From: an uncultured Rhodobacterales bacterium
Lineage (GTDB): Bacteria; Pseudomonadota; Alphaproteobacteria; Rhodobacterales; Rhodobacteraceae
NCBI GenBank assembly: GCA_937901055.1
Contig: CALCGO010000034.1
Span: 1 to 7,065 of the forward strand
Direction: 5' to 3'
Length of the DNA stretch: 7,065 nt
Part shown: positions 6,356 to 7,065 of the stretch, piece after piece
Layout of the letters: each line of letters opens with the position of its first letter
Position numbering within the stretch: position 1 is the first letter of the stretch
Program-made: the position numbers and the translations under genes
The notes under the pieces: generated by a model
Told to the model about the DNA's origin: nothing
Databases searched by the model: none
What the model saw: only the letters and a program-made list of their open reading frames with translations

Positions 6356-7065
6356 GCAGAATTCCCCTTGCCTAGGACCTGATCGACGAGTGTCGAGATG
6401 AGTTTATCAACCGTTAACCCTTCGGCCCGCGCCGCGAAACCCAACGCCATGCGGTGCTTTAAAACCGGATGGGCAAGCGCAGCAATATCATCGGCATTGG
6501 GGGCGAACCGCCCGTCCATCAACGCGCGTGCGCGCACCGCTAACGACAAGGCCTGCGCAGCACGTGGCCCCGGCCCCCAACTTACCGAATTGTTAACAAG
6601 GTCTGATGCACCCTCGCACGGTCGCGCTGCGCGCACCAGATCGAGGATCAAATCCACAATGCTTTCACCAATCGGCATACGGCGAACGGCAGTTTGGGCG
6701 GCAATCAGGCCGGCAGCGTCGAACACCGCGGAAACTTCGGCATCTTCAACGCCCGTGGTTGCCAAAACGACATCCCTTTCGGCGTCGCGGTCAGGGTAAT
6801 CCACATCAATTTGCAGCAAGAACCGGTCGAGCTGTGCTTCGGGCAGTGGATAAGTACCTTCCTGTTCTATCGGGTTTTGTGTGGCTAGAACGTGGAATGG
6901 CGCGGGCAAATCGCGCCGCTGTCCGGCAACCGAAACATGGTGTTCCTGCATCGCCTGCAACAACGCGGATTGGGTGCGAGGGCTGGCGCGATTGATCTCG
7001 TCCGCCATTAGAAGCTGGCAAAAAATCGGGCCTTCGATAAATCGAAACGCGCGGGTTCCGTCGGC
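6352..7065 (-). CDS. MoxR-family AAA+ ATPase, N-terminus outside window
   Basis: The frame is open to the right edge, giving 237 C-terminal residues; by family size about 90-100 N-terminal residues, including Walker A, are missing. The visible part starts with ADGTRAFRFIEGPIFCQLL, typical MoxR sequence just before Walker B. Walker B is LLMADE, with D22 and E23 of the visible part. Sensor 1 is in HVLATQN64P, the arginine-finger region is EAQLDR81F, and the sensor 2 region is WGPGPR168AAQAL. A C-terminal helical lid domain ends in VLGKGNSA. All key residues in the visible part are present, so it should be an active ATPase if Walker A is intact. MoxR proteins hydrolyse ATP to remodel or activate partners, usually ones with vWA domains. 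This gene is the first visible one of the operon, so any promoter lies beyond the window. The internal ATG at 7008 falls inside Walker B and is not the start. Confidence 0.96.
   Translation of the reverse strand, partial: ADGTRAFRFIEGPIFCQLLMADEINRASPRTQSALLQAMQEHHVSVAGQRRDLPAPFHVLATQNPIEQEGTYPLPEAQLDRFLLQIDVDYPDRDAERDVVLATTGVEDAEVSAVFDAAGLIAAQTAVRRMPIGESIVDLILDLVRAARPCEGASDLVNNSVSWGPGPRAAQALSLAVRARALMDGRFAPNADDIAALAHPVLKHRMALGFAARAEGLTVDKLISTLVDQVLGKGNSA
6364..6369 (-). promoter_or_regulatory. Ribosome binding site for DUF58 TTG start
   Basis: On the minus strand AAGGGG lies within the last codons of the MoxR gene, eight bases before the TTG at 6355. It is the strongest Shine-Dalgarno-like motif among the operon junctions and is the main reason to prefer the TTG over the ATG at 6283. 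Confidence 0.7.

Noticed and set aside
6352..7008. A complete short MoxR protein starting at the ATG at 7008
   Set aside because: This ATG is inside the Walker B motif, and the frame continues upstream to the window edge with typical MoxR sequence.
1..7065. CRISPR array, tRNA, rRNA, insertion sequence or attachment site
   Set aside because: No regularly spaced repeats, transposase-like frames, terminal inverted repeats or tRNA-like folds were seen; nearly all bases are accounted for by five genes.

Overview
The window looks like a piece of an alphaproteobacterial chromosome, most likely from the Rhodobacteraceae/Roseobacter group. That placement rests on protein style: the DUF599 protein, the short DUF58 protein with no membrane segment, and the DUF4159 protein with a BatA-type N-terminus all read like the sets found there. 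It is an inference from memory, not a search result. The sequence is moderately GC-rich and almost entirely coding. I saw no RNA gene, insertion sequence, CRISPR array or long repeat.

Layout: bases 5-706 (+) encode a DUF599 integral membrane protein. The rest of the window is one tightly packed minus-strand operon, read from the right edge leftwards. It holds a MoxR-family AAA+ ATPase (6352 to beyond 7065, N-terminus outside the window), a DUF58 protein (5465-6355), a 902-residue BatA-like/DUF4159 membrane protein (2760-5468) and a 685-residue membrane protein with vWA-like and glutamine-amidotransferase-like folds (703-2760). Stop and start codons overlap at each of the three operon junctions (TTGA, ATGA, TAATG), so the four proteins are probably translationally coupled. 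The operon's last gene converges on the DUF599 gene, and the palindrome CTAG at 703-706 supplies both stop codons.

How the genes may work together: MoxR ATPases paired with DUF58/vWA proteins are generally regarded as chaperone-like systems that assemble or activate partner complexes. Here the ATPase and DUF58 protein are predicted to be cytoplasmic. The two large products are membrane-anchored, and by the positive-inside rule most of their mass lies in the periplasm. This suggests a system that couples cytoplasmic ATP hydrolysis to an envelope complex. Its substrate cannot be read from the sequence. This gene set is, to my knowledge, widespread but functionally uncharacterised, so the novelty lies in its unknown function and in details such as cysteine-free large subunits, graded loss of MIDAS residues, and a signal-peptide-like segment inside the DUF4159 fusion.
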